Positions 18,528-26,915 of a stretch of DNA of 64,000 bases are shown here, in pieces. The first letter of the stretch is position 1, and every line of letters starts with the position of its first letter. Made by a program: the position numbers and the translations under genes. A model generated the notes under the pieces. That model did not search any database and was not told the origin of the DNA. It worked only from the letters and a program-made list of their open reading frames with translations. This stretch comes from Tenggerimyces flavus. Lineage in GTDB: Bacteria; Actinomycetota; Actinomycetes; Propionibacteriales; Actinopolymorphaceae. The DNA is taken from contig NZ_JAFBCM010000001.1 in NCBI RefSeq assembly GCF_016907715.1, positions 7,293,420-7,357,419 of the forward strand, read 5' to 3'.

Positions 18528-19631
18528 GTGAGGCGACGGACGATCAGGACCTCTGACCAGGTCCAATCCAGTGGCATGACGGCCGCGAGCGTCATGCTCG
18601 GCGTCATGCTCGGAGTGCTCGGGTGGACGGCGGGATGCACCGATGAGCCCGGCGGGCCTGTGGAGAAGCCGACCCCCTCGCCATCGATGCACGGAACCAG
18701 CGCGGACCCGGACGGCGACACCAGCGGAGGAGGGTTGTTCGGTCGGCTGCCGGAGCTGGTGGCCCGGGTGGAGCCGTCGGTAGTGACGGTGTTCGCCGGG
18801 GAAGGGTTGGGCAGTGGCGTGGTCTACAACGACGCCGGCGTGGTGGTCACCAACGCCCACGTCGTACGCGACGCGAGAAAGGTGGAACTGGGCCTGGCCG
18901 ACGGCACTCGGACCCCTGGAACCGTCTTAGCCACCGACGAACCGACCGACCTGGCAGTGATCCAGGCCGATCGCCGGGACTTGCCCGCGGCATCCTTCGC
19001 CGCCACGCTGCCTCCTCGCGGTGAACTCGTGGTGGCGATCGGCAGCCCGCTCGGCTTCGAGAACAGCGTCACCGCCGGCATCGTCTCCGGCCTTGGCCGC
19101 AACATTCCCGGCGCCGCACAAGGCGCGCCCGCGCTTGTCGACCTGATCCAAACCGACGCCGCCATCTCCCCCGGCAACTCCGGCGGTGCCCTCCTCAATA
19201 CCGAGGGCAAGATCGTGGGGATCAACGACGCCTACATTCCCCCAGCCGCCGGCGCCGTCTCGCTGGGTTTCGCCATCCCCGCCCCCACTGTCACCGACAC
19301 CGTCGACGAACTCCTCGCCGACGGCACCGCACAGCACGCCTACCTAGGCGTCGCCGCCGGCCCACTGACACCGCAGGTTGTCGAAGCGCTCGCCCTGGAC
19401 GTCGACGCCGGCGCCATCGTCATGGACGTCGCGAAGAACAGCCCCGCCGCCACCGCAGGAATGCGCACCGGCGACGTCATCACCGCTGTCGCCGACACCA
19501 AAGTCGACTCCGTCGGTGGCCTCCTCGGCGCACTTCGTGACTTCGACCCCGGAGACACCGCGACCATGCACGTCCACCGCGGCGGCGACACCCGCCAACT
19601 GAAGGTCACCTTCGGGGAGCTCCCCACATGA
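18528..19631 (+). CDS. HtrA/DegP-like trypsin-fold serine protease with PDZ domain, lipoprotein
   Basis: A 367-residue extracytoplasmic protease. Signal region: Arg-rich start, hydrophobic segment, lipobox ending GWTAGC, so probably a lipoprotein; a disordered linker follows. The catalytic triad is visible as NAHVV (His), TDLAV (Asp) and GNSGGAL (Ser). The PDZ domain (about 275-360) includes AYLGVAAG and NSPAATAGMRTGDVI. The GTG at 18528 is preferred because it gives a basic n-region and follows AGAGGTGG; an ATG at 18576 is a weaker alternative. Role: degradation or chaperoning of misfolded envelope proteins. It overlaps the next gene by an ATGA junction. Confidence 0.9.
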   Translation: MRRRTIRTSDQVQSSGMTAASVMLGVMLGVLGWTAGCTDEPGGPVEKPTPSPSMHGTSADPDGDTSGGGLFGRLPELVARVEPSVVTVFAGEGLGSGVVYNDAGVVVTNAHVVRDARKVELGLADGTRTPGTVLATDEPTDLAVIQADRRDLPAASFAATLPPRGELVVAIGSPLGFENSVTAGIVSGLGRNIPGAAQGAPALVDLIQTDAAISPGNSGGALLNTEGKIVGINDAYIPPAAGAVSLGFAIPAPTVTDTVDELLADGTAQHAYLGVAAGPLTPQVVEALALDVDAGAIVMDVAKNSPAATAGMRTGDVITAVADTKVDSVGGLLGALRDFDPGDTATMHVHRGGDTRQLKVTFGELPT

Positions 19632-20347
19632 CTGGTCCCACCCGCCGCACATATCTGCGGAACCTGACGAACAGGCAGCGCCGCCATACCGTCAGCCACG
19701 AACGAGACCACGAACAACGCCCGGAGCGCGATGACTCAAGAGCGTCGGATCATGGTCCATCACAGGTTGACGAAACCACGGATATCAGGCCAGGAGCGCC
19801 CGCCGCAGTGACGGTAGATCCCCGACGGAGCACGTCTCGTCCCGCAGCTCTCGTCGGCCTGTTCTTCTTGGTCGCAGTGATGGCTGCCACGCTGCCGTTC
19901 CTTGGCAAATGTGGGCCGTCGGTTCCGACGTCGGCGGTGGAGTACGGCACCGGACAAGGCATCGCGCGCAACACCGGCGAACTGGCACTGCGGAACATCG
20001 TCGCTGTCTCCGGCCGCGACGGACACGGCACCCTGCTCACCACCATCCTCAACGAAGGCACCTCCGACGACGCCCTCACCGGCGTCACTATGGTCGGCGG
20101 ACAGGTCGAGCTCACACCGAAACCCCTGCCGCTGGCCTCCCGGGAGGCGGCCAACCTCGGAGTCGCCACCACCCTGGGTCGAACACCAGCCACAGCCACA
20201 CTCCGCGGCGAGCCAGTGCGGGCCGGCTTCGTCGTCGACGTCACCTTCACCTTCACTCGCGCCGCTCCCATCACCGTTCCGGTCCTCGTCGTCGAACACG
20301 AACGCGCCTACGCCGACGTCCCCATCCCAGGATCTTCACCGACATGA
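19628..20347 (+). CDS. PCu(A)C-like secreted/membrane-anchored protein
   Basis: A 239-residue protein: basic N-terminal region of about 75 residues, one membrane segment (ALVGLFFLVAVMAATLPFLG), then an extracytoplasmic beta domain resembling the PCu(A)C/LpqE copper-chaperone fold (LALRNIVAVSGRDGHGTLLT, then FVVDVTFTFTRAAPITVPVL). The Met and His copper ligands of true PCu(A)C proteins are not visible, so copper binding is doubtful. The ATG overlaps the HtrA stop, indicating translational coupling. Likely a structural or accessory partner of the protease, which is inference. Confidence 0.68.
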   Translation: MTGPTRRTYLRNLTNRQRRHTVSHERDHEQRPERDDSRASDHGPSQVDETTDIRPGAPAAVTVDPRRSTSRPAALVGLFFLVAVMAATLPFLGKCGPSVPTSAVEYGTGQGIARNTGELALRNIVAVSGRDGHGTLLTTILNEGTSDDALTGVTMVGGQVELTPKPLPLASREAANLGVATTLGRTPATATLRGEPVRAGFVVDVTFTFTRAAPITVPVLVVEHERAYADVPIPGSSPT

Positions 20348-20369
20348 CAATGCGGGATAGGTGAGTTGT

Positions 20370-20400
20370 GGGCGTTCCTGTAACCCGCGCGGGAACGCCC
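20370..20400 (+). terminator. Hairpin after HtrA operon
   Basis: GGGCGTTCC and GGAACGCCC form a perfect 9-bp stem with a 13-base loop, 22 bases after the stop of the PCuAC-like gene. No T-tract follows, so termination would be of the intrinsic-like hairpin type common in high-GC genomes. Confidence 0.6.
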
Positions 20401-20684
20401 TGAGCGGGCAACAGTTCGTGCAGGCAGAACGGCTGTTCCAGGGTGAGTTCATAGGACGGATCTCACGTTGAGGCCAAAGAGGGCGGGCACGCATCGCCGC
20501 GGCGTTCCTAGTCGGAGCGGTAGTCTCGCTCCTGGTCCAGTTCGCTTCCCCGCTCGCACTGTCACGCAATCACGAGCATCGCGTCCATCGCGACGGGTCT
20601 GGATCTCCGGTTGCGTCATCATCGTGGACCAGGCGGATCGCTACAGGACTCCTCATTCAATGGTGATCTCCTGTACTTGGACAC
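20401..20684. other. Gap without supported gene
   Basis: Lies between the hairpin and the stop of the next, convergent gene. No frame with coding character or known motif was seen. Confidence 0.45.
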
Positions 20685-21434
20685 CTAGCTATGCCGTGGC
20701 CTGGACCCCCCGGATCCTTCGCCGAGGAACCGGCTTGGATCTCCGGCGGCACGCGCTCCAGACTCGAGCCATCGGCGGAACTTTGCTGGATGGCGACGTT
20801 CCAACTCGTCGAGGTAGCGCTGTCGGAGCTCGACGACGCGGAGCCGGTCCGCGCGAACGGATCGCTCGAGCACACGGAAGCTGCGCCGCCACTCCAGGCA
20901 GAGTTGTGCATCGTCAAGACCACCTGGTTCGGGACCGGGCGGCAGCAACCGAGCTCGGTCGGTAGATGCAGGTCGGCGACCAGGCGCCGGTAGATCAGTC
21001 GTGTGAGAGGGCACCTGTTCCTGTCGCTCATCGGATCGATCCGGCCGTTCCAGTTGATTCGAGGCAACACGCGTCGGCGGCACGCGGCGACGGTAGCAGC
21101 GGACGTAGAGCGTGATCGCGAACGGCGCCGAGGCGAAGACGATCAACGCCGCGAGCAGCGCGGTACCACCAACAAGCGCAACGTATCCAGCGAGACCCAC
21201 CGCGACCGCGCCCGCCGCAAGCGACTTGGTCGCCACGTTCCGCACGAACTCACGCCGCGCACGTAAAGGGATCTCCGCAGCCTCGACACCAGCCGTCACC
21301 ACGACGCCGCCCACTGTGACGACCACGAAGACCCCCAGCGACCCGCCGAACGACCACGTCACCAATGCCAGGAAGGCTCCGAACGCTACAAAGCTCGAGA
21401 CGACCTTCCGCCACACCACCCGATACGCGTTCAC
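20685..21434 (-). CDS. Membrane protein with conserved C-terminal signature (paralog B)
   Basis: A 249-residue protein with two pairs of hydrophobic helices in the first 125 residues and a C-terminal cytosolic domain carrying LDDAQLCLEWRRSFRVLE, LRQRYLDELERRHPAKF and SGARAAGDPSRFL. The C-terminal domain is nearly identical in pattern to that of the protein at 7.8-8.6 kb, while the membrane parts differ. The GTG at 21434 is preferred: it aligns with the start of paralog A (YRVVW against YRRVW) and has GGGGTGG upstream. Unrecognised family. Confidence 0.72.
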   Translation of the reverse strand: MNAYRVVWRKVVSSFVAFGAFLALVTWSFGGSLGVFVVVTVGGVVVTAGVEAAEIPLRARREFVRNVATKSLAAGAVAVGLAGYVALVGGTALLAALIVFASAPFAITLYVRCYRRRVPPTRVASNQLERPDRSDERQEQVPSHTTDLPAPGRRPASTDRARLLPPGPEPGGLDDAQLCLEWRRSFRVLERSVRADRLRVVELRQRYLDELERRHPAKFRRWLESGARAAGDPSRFLGEGSGGSRPRHS

Positions 21435-21903
21435 ATCACACCACCCCAAAGCCCGAGGCTAAGCGTGCCGCTGGCGCAGGTGAGGTACGCATCAGACCAG
21501 TTCCGTACGACCAACCCACGAAACGCGAGGCCCGTCGACCAGAACGGTCGGCCCGTCCTGGCGTCGAGGCGCTCAGGCGCCACTCGTATGAGTGCCACAA
21601 TCGTCGTGGCCCTTTCCTTCCTGGCCCTTTCCTTCGTGGCTTGGCGTTTCGCTACCCACGAAGCTGGGAGTTACACAACGGACCGAACCAGCCGGGAACT
21701 CGTCATCAAACCTTCACCGTCACGGTCTGAGAGACGCCGTCAATCCGACGGATAGCCGGCGATGGGGACGATCCCACGACCCGCTCATCGGCGCCGAGAT
21801 GTGATGACGATGTCTGAATTCCTCATGCCGCGGTCACGTCGTACGGTCACGCGTGCATGAGGCTGAGCCCAGTGCGGGCTGATCCTCAGCTGAGGCTAGC
21901 GCG
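21435..21903. other. Gap; possible small membrane peptide
   Basis: About 470 bases between a divergent pair of genes, so promoters for both lie here. A plus-strand frame from about 21588 begins MSATIVVALSFLALSFVAWR, a plausible single membrane helix, but has no convincing ribosome binding site. Not called as a gene. Confidence 0.35.
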
Positions 21904-23481
21904 ATGGCGGAGGCAAGTTTCTCATGTGGGCAGGGGTTTCGAGGCACTCAGACATGGAAGTCTACCGGCGTGGCACATGAGCGACTGAATGGGCGGTACG
22001 ACCTTGAGGCGATAGTCGGCCATGGCGGGATGGCCGATGTGTGGCGGGCGCACGACCGGCGGCTCGGTCGCGTCGTCGCTGTAAAGGTGCTGCGCGCGGA
22101 CCTCGCCTCGGATCCGACCTTTCCCGAGCGGCTTCGTAGAGAGGCTCGCTCGGTCGCACGACTGAAGCACCCCCACATCGTCGACGTCTACGATGCCGGC
22201 GTCGACACGATCGACGGAGCCGAGCTGCCCTATCTGGTGATGGAGTACGTGACCGGCGACGCTCTCAGCGAGCTGCTTCGCGACGGTCAGCGTCTCACGT
22301 CAGACCGCGCGATGGACATCGCCGCGACGATCCTCGACGCGTTGGATTACAGCCACCGGGCCGGCATCGTGCATCGCGATGTGAAGCCGGGCAACGTGAT
22401 GGTCACCCACGAGGGCCTGGTGAAGGTCATGGACTTCGGCATCGCTCTGGCGATGTCGGACTCGGACACCGCGGCGAATCTGACCAAGACCGATCAGATC
22501 CTCGGCACTGCGCGTTATCTCTCGCCGGAACAGGCTCTCGGCATTCCTGTCGATTGCCGGAGCGATGTGTACTCGACCGGGTGCCTGCTGTATGAGCTCC
22601 TCACCGCTCGGCCACCTTTTGTCGGCTCCGCCCTCGGGGTGGCGTACCAACACGTTCAGGAGGAGGCGCTGTCGCCGCGGGCGATCGATCCGACGGTACC
22701 GGAGCTGTACGCGGCGATCGTCCTTCGTGCATTGTCCAAAGATCCCGACGAGCGGTACCAGACCGCGGCGCAGATGCGGGCCGACATCGAGTCCGCGCTC
22801 AACAATCCGCCGGCCACGAAGTCACCACAGGCCATGGAGCTACTAGAGGCCGTTGATACGGCCGGGACCGTCGCGACGGTCGAGCGCGGGCGCCGTGCGC
22901 CAGCCCGGACCTACGCCGTCACAGCAGCTGTCGCCGCGGCCGCCGCCGCACTCGCCCTTGCCGGAGGAGCCTTCCTGCTCGTCAACTGGCCGGAATTGGG
23001 CTCGCCTCAGGGAACGGGAACGTTGCCGGGGGAATCGATGCCAGATCAGACCGGCAGCCCGAAACCTCCCCTTCAGCCCGACAAGACTGGCGCCGACACA
23101 ACGCCGGCGGCCGAGGCTGGCGCCAAGGTGGGGGCCAGGGGTGGCGCCAATGACGTCGACGTACAACAGCCGTCGACGCCTGAACCGTCCCCACCCAGCG
23201 ACGAACCAAGCCCGGAGCCCAGCCGCCCGAGTCCCGAGACATCCCCACCGGCTCCCACACCGGCTCCGACTTTGGCACCTACACCGAGAGAACCCAAGCC
23301 AGTCCCGACGAACCCGCCCCCCACACCGAACGATCCCGATCCCGGGACACCGTCGCCGAGCCCCGAGCCCTCAGAACCGGAGCCAGAGCCGGATCCGGAG
23401 CCCAGCGAGTCGAGCGAATCGACGCCGTCGTCGGCGCCAACCGAGAAACCTCTCGAGCCTTCGCCGAGTGTTCGCCGATGA
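21904..23481 (+). CDS. Transmembrane serine/threonine protein kinase (PknB-type)
   Basis: A 525-residue Hanks-type kinase. The catalytic domain (about 30-295) shows the glycine loop VGHGGMADVW, the ATP lysine in VAVKVLR, the catalytic loop VHRDVKPGNVM, DFG in MDFGIAL and the SPEQ motif. A single membrane helix (about 337-360, alanine-rich, ending GGAFLLV) is followed by an extracellular region of about 150 residues dominated by Pro, Ser, Glu and Thr. There are no PASTA repeats, so peptidoglycan sensing of the PknB kind is unlikely. The start is uncertain: ATG 21904 has GAGG upstream, and a GTG at 21970 is possible. Confidence 0.9.
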   Translation: MAEASFSCGQGFRGTQTWKSTGVAHERLNGRYDLEAIVGHGGMADVWRAHDRRLGRVVAVKVLRADLASDPTFPERLRREARSVARLKHPHIVDVYDAGVDTIDGAELPYLVMEYVTGDALSELLRDGQRLTSDRAMDIAATILDALDYSHRAGIVHRDVKPGNVMVTHEGLVKVMDFGIALAMSDSDTAANLTKTDQILGTARYLSPEQALGIPVDCRSDVYSTGCLLYELLTARPPFVGSALGVAYQHVQEEALSPRAIDPTVPELYAAIVLRALSKDPDERYQTAAQMRADIESALNNPPATKSPQAMELLEAVDTAGTVATVERGRRAPARTYAVTAAVAAAAAALALAGGAFLLVNWPELGSPQGTGTLPGESMPDQTGSPKPPLQPDKTGADTTPAAEAGAKVGARGGANDVDVQQPSTPEPSPPSDEPSPEPSRPSPETSPPAPTPAPTLAPTPREPKPVPTNPPPTPNDPDPGTPSPSPEPSEPEPEPDPEPSESSESTPSSAPTEKPLEPSPSVRR

Positions 23482-24201
23482 TGGATCCAGTGACTGGTTC
23501 GGAGCATGTCGAGGCCGAGCGGCGCAGACGAGCGCTGGGAGTGGAGCGAGTGCGGGAGGAGTACGCGAGCCAGCTGCTCAGGGCCTGCAAGCCGTGGAGG
23601 TCGCCCGGTATGCCTGGTCGTATGGACAGATGCGGTTCTGGCCGAAGTCGAACTTGGTTTGGATGTTGCTGATCTCGCGATACGTACCGCTGCGCCTACT
23701 GGTAGGGAACCTTCGCCAGATCATCGTCTTGTCGACCTGAGGTACGTCGCAGCGGTGGACGCGGGTCGGTCACTGGTCGTGGTGACCAAGCTGCTCGAGC
23801 AGGCAGCCCACGCGACCCGCAACCAGCCAAGTTAGCCAACTTAGCTCCCGACGGACGGGTCAACAGATTTGGCGTTGTGCGGCCTAGGCGACATCTGGTC
23901 GATCGGGAAACAGGCGCTCAATGCCTTCGCGATCACCTTTGAAGGCCGCATCACCCCGAGCGCCAACCAACCGATGCCAAGGCTCGCATCCGCCGTTAAT
24001 CGGACTGTCCCACGCACGGGCAACCCCGTAATGCGTCGATGCTTGGCCGGCGCCGGTTGCTCCCACCCACTTCTCGATTTCGGATGAGCCTCAGGATTTC
24101 AGAACAAGCGACGCCACTGGCTGAAACCTACATGGTTCTCTGGTCCGCTATGGCTCATCGACATATGGCTGTGACGGCACCCGGACCCTAACGTTCTCCG
24201 C
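23482..24201. other. Long gap, possible decayed small gene
   Basis: A plus-strand frame overlapping the kinase stop (from 23478, MMDPVTGSEHVEAERRRRAL) and a second frame (to about 23835, ending in DAGRSLVVVTKLLEQAAH) could be pieces of one frameshifted gene of unknown family. Neither is convincing alone. The rest to 24201 shows nothing recognisable except the expected promoter of the dehydrogenase operon. Confidence 0.35.
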
Positions 24202-24966
24202 ATGAACGGTGGTCCAGGCCACACCGAGCTCGACGGGCGCATCGCACTTGTCACCGGCGGTGGTGGCGGCATCGGTGCGGCCTGCGTGCAGGCGTTGGCC
24301 GCCGCCGGGGCGAAGGTGCACGTGGTCGACCGGGATGCCGCGGCGGCCGAGCGGGTGGCGGACGACGTCGGCGGGTGGGCGCACGTCGTGGACCTGGCCG
24401 ACGGCGACGCGATCGACAAGCTGCCGGCTGAGGTCGACGTCCTGGTCAACAACGCCGGCCTCCAGCACGTCGCGCCACTGCACGAGTTCCCGCCGGCGAC
24501 GTTCACGCTGATCCAGCGGGTGATGGTGACCGCTCCGTTCCTGCTGATTCGCCGGTGCCTGCCGCACATGTACTCCCGGGGGTGGGGCCGCATCGTGAAC
24601 GTGTCCAGTGCGCACGGGCGGCGGGCGAGTGCGTTCAAGTCCGCGTACGTGGCCGCCAAGCACGGCCTCGAAGGGCTGTCCAAGGTCGCGGCGCTCGAGG
24701 GGGCCGCGTACGGGGTGACCAGCAACTGCGTCAGCCCGGGGTACGTGCGCACGCCGCTCGTCGAGAGCCAGATCGCGGCGCAGGCGGTCGCCCACGACCT
24801 GCCGGTCGACCAGGTGGTCGAGCGGATCCTGCTCGACCGTCCAGCCATCAAGCGGTTGGTCGAGCCGGCGGAGGTCGCCGAACTCGTCCGCTGGCTCTGC
24901 GGTCCGCACGCGGGAGCGCTCACGGGGGCGTCGGTGGCGCTGGACGGCGGATGGACCGCGAACTGA
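24202..24966 (+). CDS. 3-hydroxybutyrate dehydrogenase (SDR family)
   Basis: A 254-residue NAD-dependent dehydrogenase expected to interconvert (R)-3-hydroxybutyrate and acetoacetate. Features are TGGGGGIGAA (cofactor loop), NNAGLQHVAPLHEFP, the catalytic Ser in VSSAHG, YVAAKHG (Tyr and Lys) and the family-typical C-terminal run LLDRPAIKRLVEP followed by TGASVALDGGWTAN. The NNAGLQHVAP segment separates this subfamily from general SDRs. It heads a plus-strand operon with an MHS transporter and a PucR-type regulator, fitting uptake and use of ketone bodies or PHB monomers. Confidence 0.9.
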   Translation: MNGGPGHTELDGRIALVTGGGGGIGAACVQALAAAGAKVHVVDRDAAAAERVADDVGGWAHVVDLADGDAIDKLPAEVDVLVNNAGLQHVAPLHEFPPATFTLIQRVMVTAPFLLIRRCLPHMYSRGWGRIVNVSSAHGRRASAFKSAYVAAKHGLEGLSKVAALEGAAYGVTSNCVSPGYVRTPLVESQIAAQAVAHDLPVDQVVERILLDRPAIKRLVEPAEVAELVRWLCGPHAGALTGASVALDGGWTAN

Positions 24967-25002
24967 ATCCGATGTCCGAGCCCAAGGAAGTGCGGTGATC
25001 TT

Positions 25003-25294
25003 GTGAGTTCCCCATCCCCGTCGAAGCGGTCGCTGGCGCGGATCGTGGCCGCCAGCATGATCGGCACGACCATCGAGTGGTACGACTTCTTCCTCTACGG
25101 TGCCGCGGCGGCGCTGGTGTTCAACACCCTGTTCTTCCCGAACGCCGACCCGCTCACCGGCACCCTGCTGGCGTTCACCACCTATGCCATCGGGTTCGCC
25201 GCCCGGCCCATCGGCGGGCTGGTGTTCGGGCACTTCGGCGACAAGGTCGGCCGCAAGAAGCTACTCGTGATCAGCCTGGTGCTGATGGGGATAT
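25003..25294 (+). pseudogene. MHS-family (MFS) transporter, N-terminal fragment
   Basis: The first 97 codons of a metabolite:H+ symporter: [20 protein letters not shown], then [20 protein letters not shown] (the MFS loop 2-3 signature) and [13 protein letters not shown]. The gene is cut at 25294 by a nested mobile element and resumes at 30044. Joining 25294 to 30047 after removing one copy of the TAT duplication restores the frame (LVLMGISTFGIGLL). Start GTG at 25003, 36 bases after the dehydrogenase stop. Product as it stands is a truncated protein with two or three helices, surely inactive. Confidence 0.92.
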
Positions 25295-25319
25295 TGTGGT
25301 TCCCCCCGAATCGTGGAGG
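25295..25319 (+). repeat. IS3 left terminal inverted repeat
   Basis: Matches the complement of 30019-30043 at 20 or more of 25 positions, with the TGNGGTTCCCCCCG core conserved. Confidence 0.9.
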
Positions 25320-25324
25320 GTTCT

Positions 25325-25838
25325 CTATGCGGCTTCCCGGTTGGGGGCCGTGGTGTTCTCGTAGTTGATCGGGCTCATCATGTCGGCCGAGCTGTGTCGG
25401 CGGTGGTGGTTGTAGAACCCGTAGCACCAGTCCAGCACAGCGGTCTGGGCTTGGCGGGTGGTCTCGAAGTCGTGTCGTGACAGAACTTCCCACTCCAGGG
25501 AGGAGAAGAACGCCTCGGCGGCGGCGTTGTCGAAGCACGACCCGACCCGGCCCATGGACTGGCGGATGCCGAGTTGCCGGCACAGTCTGGTGAACGCGTG
25601 TGCGGTGTAGGTCGAGCCGCGGTCGGTGTGGAAGACGACCCGGTCGGCCTCCTCCTCCCGCCAGATTGCGTCCTTCCCGCCGCGCGTCGTTACGGCCATC
25701 GTGATCGCCGCCCGGGCCAGCTCGGCGTCGAGGCGGAGCCCGGTGGCGGTGCCGAGCAGGCGACGGGAGTACAGGTCGATCACGGTCGCCAGGTACAGCT
25801 TCGGACCACGGCCATCGGGGCCGGTGGGGATCTCGGTC
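25325..25838 (-). pseudogene. IS3 transposase orfB, C-terminal part
   Basis: Encodes the second half of an rve-type transposase: TEIPTGPDGRGPKLYLATVI at its start, the second catalytic Asp in FHTDRGSTY and the catalytic Glu in NAAAEAFFSSLEWE, then YNHHRRHSS. The first catalytic Asp (WVGD) lies on the other fragment beyond the RIT element. Removing the RIT plus one ATGTC repeat reads straight from WVGD into MTEIPTG. A residual start (ATG of MTEIPTG) exists, but the fragment cannot catalyse transposition alone. Confidence 0.9.
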
Positions 25839-25843
25839 ATGTC
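25839..25843 (+). repeat. Target duplication of RIT element, left copy
   Basis: ATGTC, repeated at 29274-29278. One copy belongs to the uninterrupted orfB. Confidence 0.7.
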
Positions 25844-25925
25844 CTATGCCGACCTTCGGTTTATGCCGACGTCGCGGGCGACGGTGCGTGCCGGTGGGGC
25901 TTCGGGGCTGGGGAGGTCGGCATAG
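25844..25925 (+). repeat. RIT left end module
   Basis: 82 bp containing CTATGCCGACC at the outer edge, TATGCCGACGTCGC at 25862 and the inverse GGTCGGCATAG at the inner edge. The inner edge touches the stop codon of the third recombinase. These copies are likely recombinase binding sites. Confidence 0.85.
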
Positions 25926-26915
25926 TCAGAGGGCCGTGAGCCAGGCGAGGATGTCGGGCTCAGGCTGGTAGGTGCCGGGTCTCACGTCGGGTGGCCTGGT
26001 TCGGTCGATGGCGGCCTGTTTGATGGCCATGTCGGCGTGGAGGTAGGCGTCGGTGCTGTGGGTGTCGGCGTGTCCGAGCCAGAGCGCGATGACGGAGACG
26101 TCGACTCCGGCGGCGAGGAGGTTCATCGCCGCGGTGTGCCGCAGTGTGTGCATCGTGACGTGCTTGCCGGCGAGGCTCGGGCAGGTCGTCGTTGCGGTGA
26201 TGAGGTGTTTGGCGAGCCGGTGCTCGAGCGCGTCGCGGGACAAGGGTTGCCCGTGGGGACCGCAGAACAGCGCAGTGCCGGGGCGGTTGATCCGTTCTGC
26301 GAGGTAAGTGGTCATGATGGCCACGGCTGCTCGGGTCAGCGGGGTGACGCGTTGGCGTCGCCCTTTGCCGGTGCAGGCAACGTGGGGGCCTGCGCCGAGG
26401 TGGACGTCGTCGACGGTCAGGGAGCAGATCTCGCTGATCCGTAGACCGGTCTGCACTGTCAGGGCCAGCAGGGCGTGGTCGCGTCGCCCGGTCCAATTCG
26501 TGGCGTCGGGTGCGGCGAGGAGTGTGTCGACCTCGTCGGTGGTGAGGAACTCGATGACAGCCCTGGTTGTGCGTTTGGGTGGGATCGCGAGGACTTGGGT
26601 GATCGTGGCGGCGTGCTCGGGATGGTCGGGCAGTGCCCGGGCGAGCACGGAGCGGATCGCAGTCAGTCGGGCGTTGCGTGTCCTGGCGCTGTTGCCACGC
26701 TCGTGTTCGAGGTGGTCGAGGAACCCGGCGACGTTCGTTGCGGTGATGGCGTCGAAGTCGAGTGCGTCCGCAGGAACCCCGAGCGTCGCAGTCAGGTGCT
26801 TCAGCAGCAGCCGCCACGTGTCGCGGTAGGACGTGATCGTGTTGGCGGACAGGTCGCGCTGGGTGTGCGCGAAGGTCGTGAAGTATGCCTGCAGACTGGC
26901 GGCCAGAGCGTTCAT
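25926..26915 (-). CDS. Tyrosine recombinase RitC
   Basis: A 329-residue phage-integrase-family recombinase, third of the trio. N-terminal SAM-like core-binding domain (about 5-100, with SANTITSYRDTWRLLLKHL). Catalytic domain: first Arg in TGLRISEI, Lys in TGKGRRQR, HTLRH box, and LGHADTHSTDAYLH with the nucleophile Tyr. The ATG overlaps the RitB stop by ATGA, indicating translational coupling. Acts with RitA and RitB in RIT movement; how the three share the work is not settled. Confidence 0.93.
   Translation of the reverse strand: MNALAASLQAYFTTFAHTQRDLSANTITSYRDTWRLLLKHLTATLGVPADALDFDAITATNVAGFLDHLEHERGNSARTRNARLTAIRSVLARALPDHPEHAATITQVLAIPPKRTTRAVIEFLTTDEVDTLLAAPDATNWTGRRDHALLALTVQTGLRISEICSLTVDDVHLGAGPHVACTGKGRRQRVTPLTRAAVAIMTTYLAERINRPGTALFCGPHGQPLSRDALEHRLAKHLITATTTCPSLAGKHVTMHTLRHTAAMNLLAAGVDVSVIALWLGHADTHSTDAYLHADMAIKQAAIDRTRPPDVRPGTYQPEPDILAWLTAL

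Noticed and set aside
24099-25233. Two long minus-strand frames over the hydroxybutyrate dehydrogenase
   Set aside because: No domain recognised; the plus strand carries every SDR motif.
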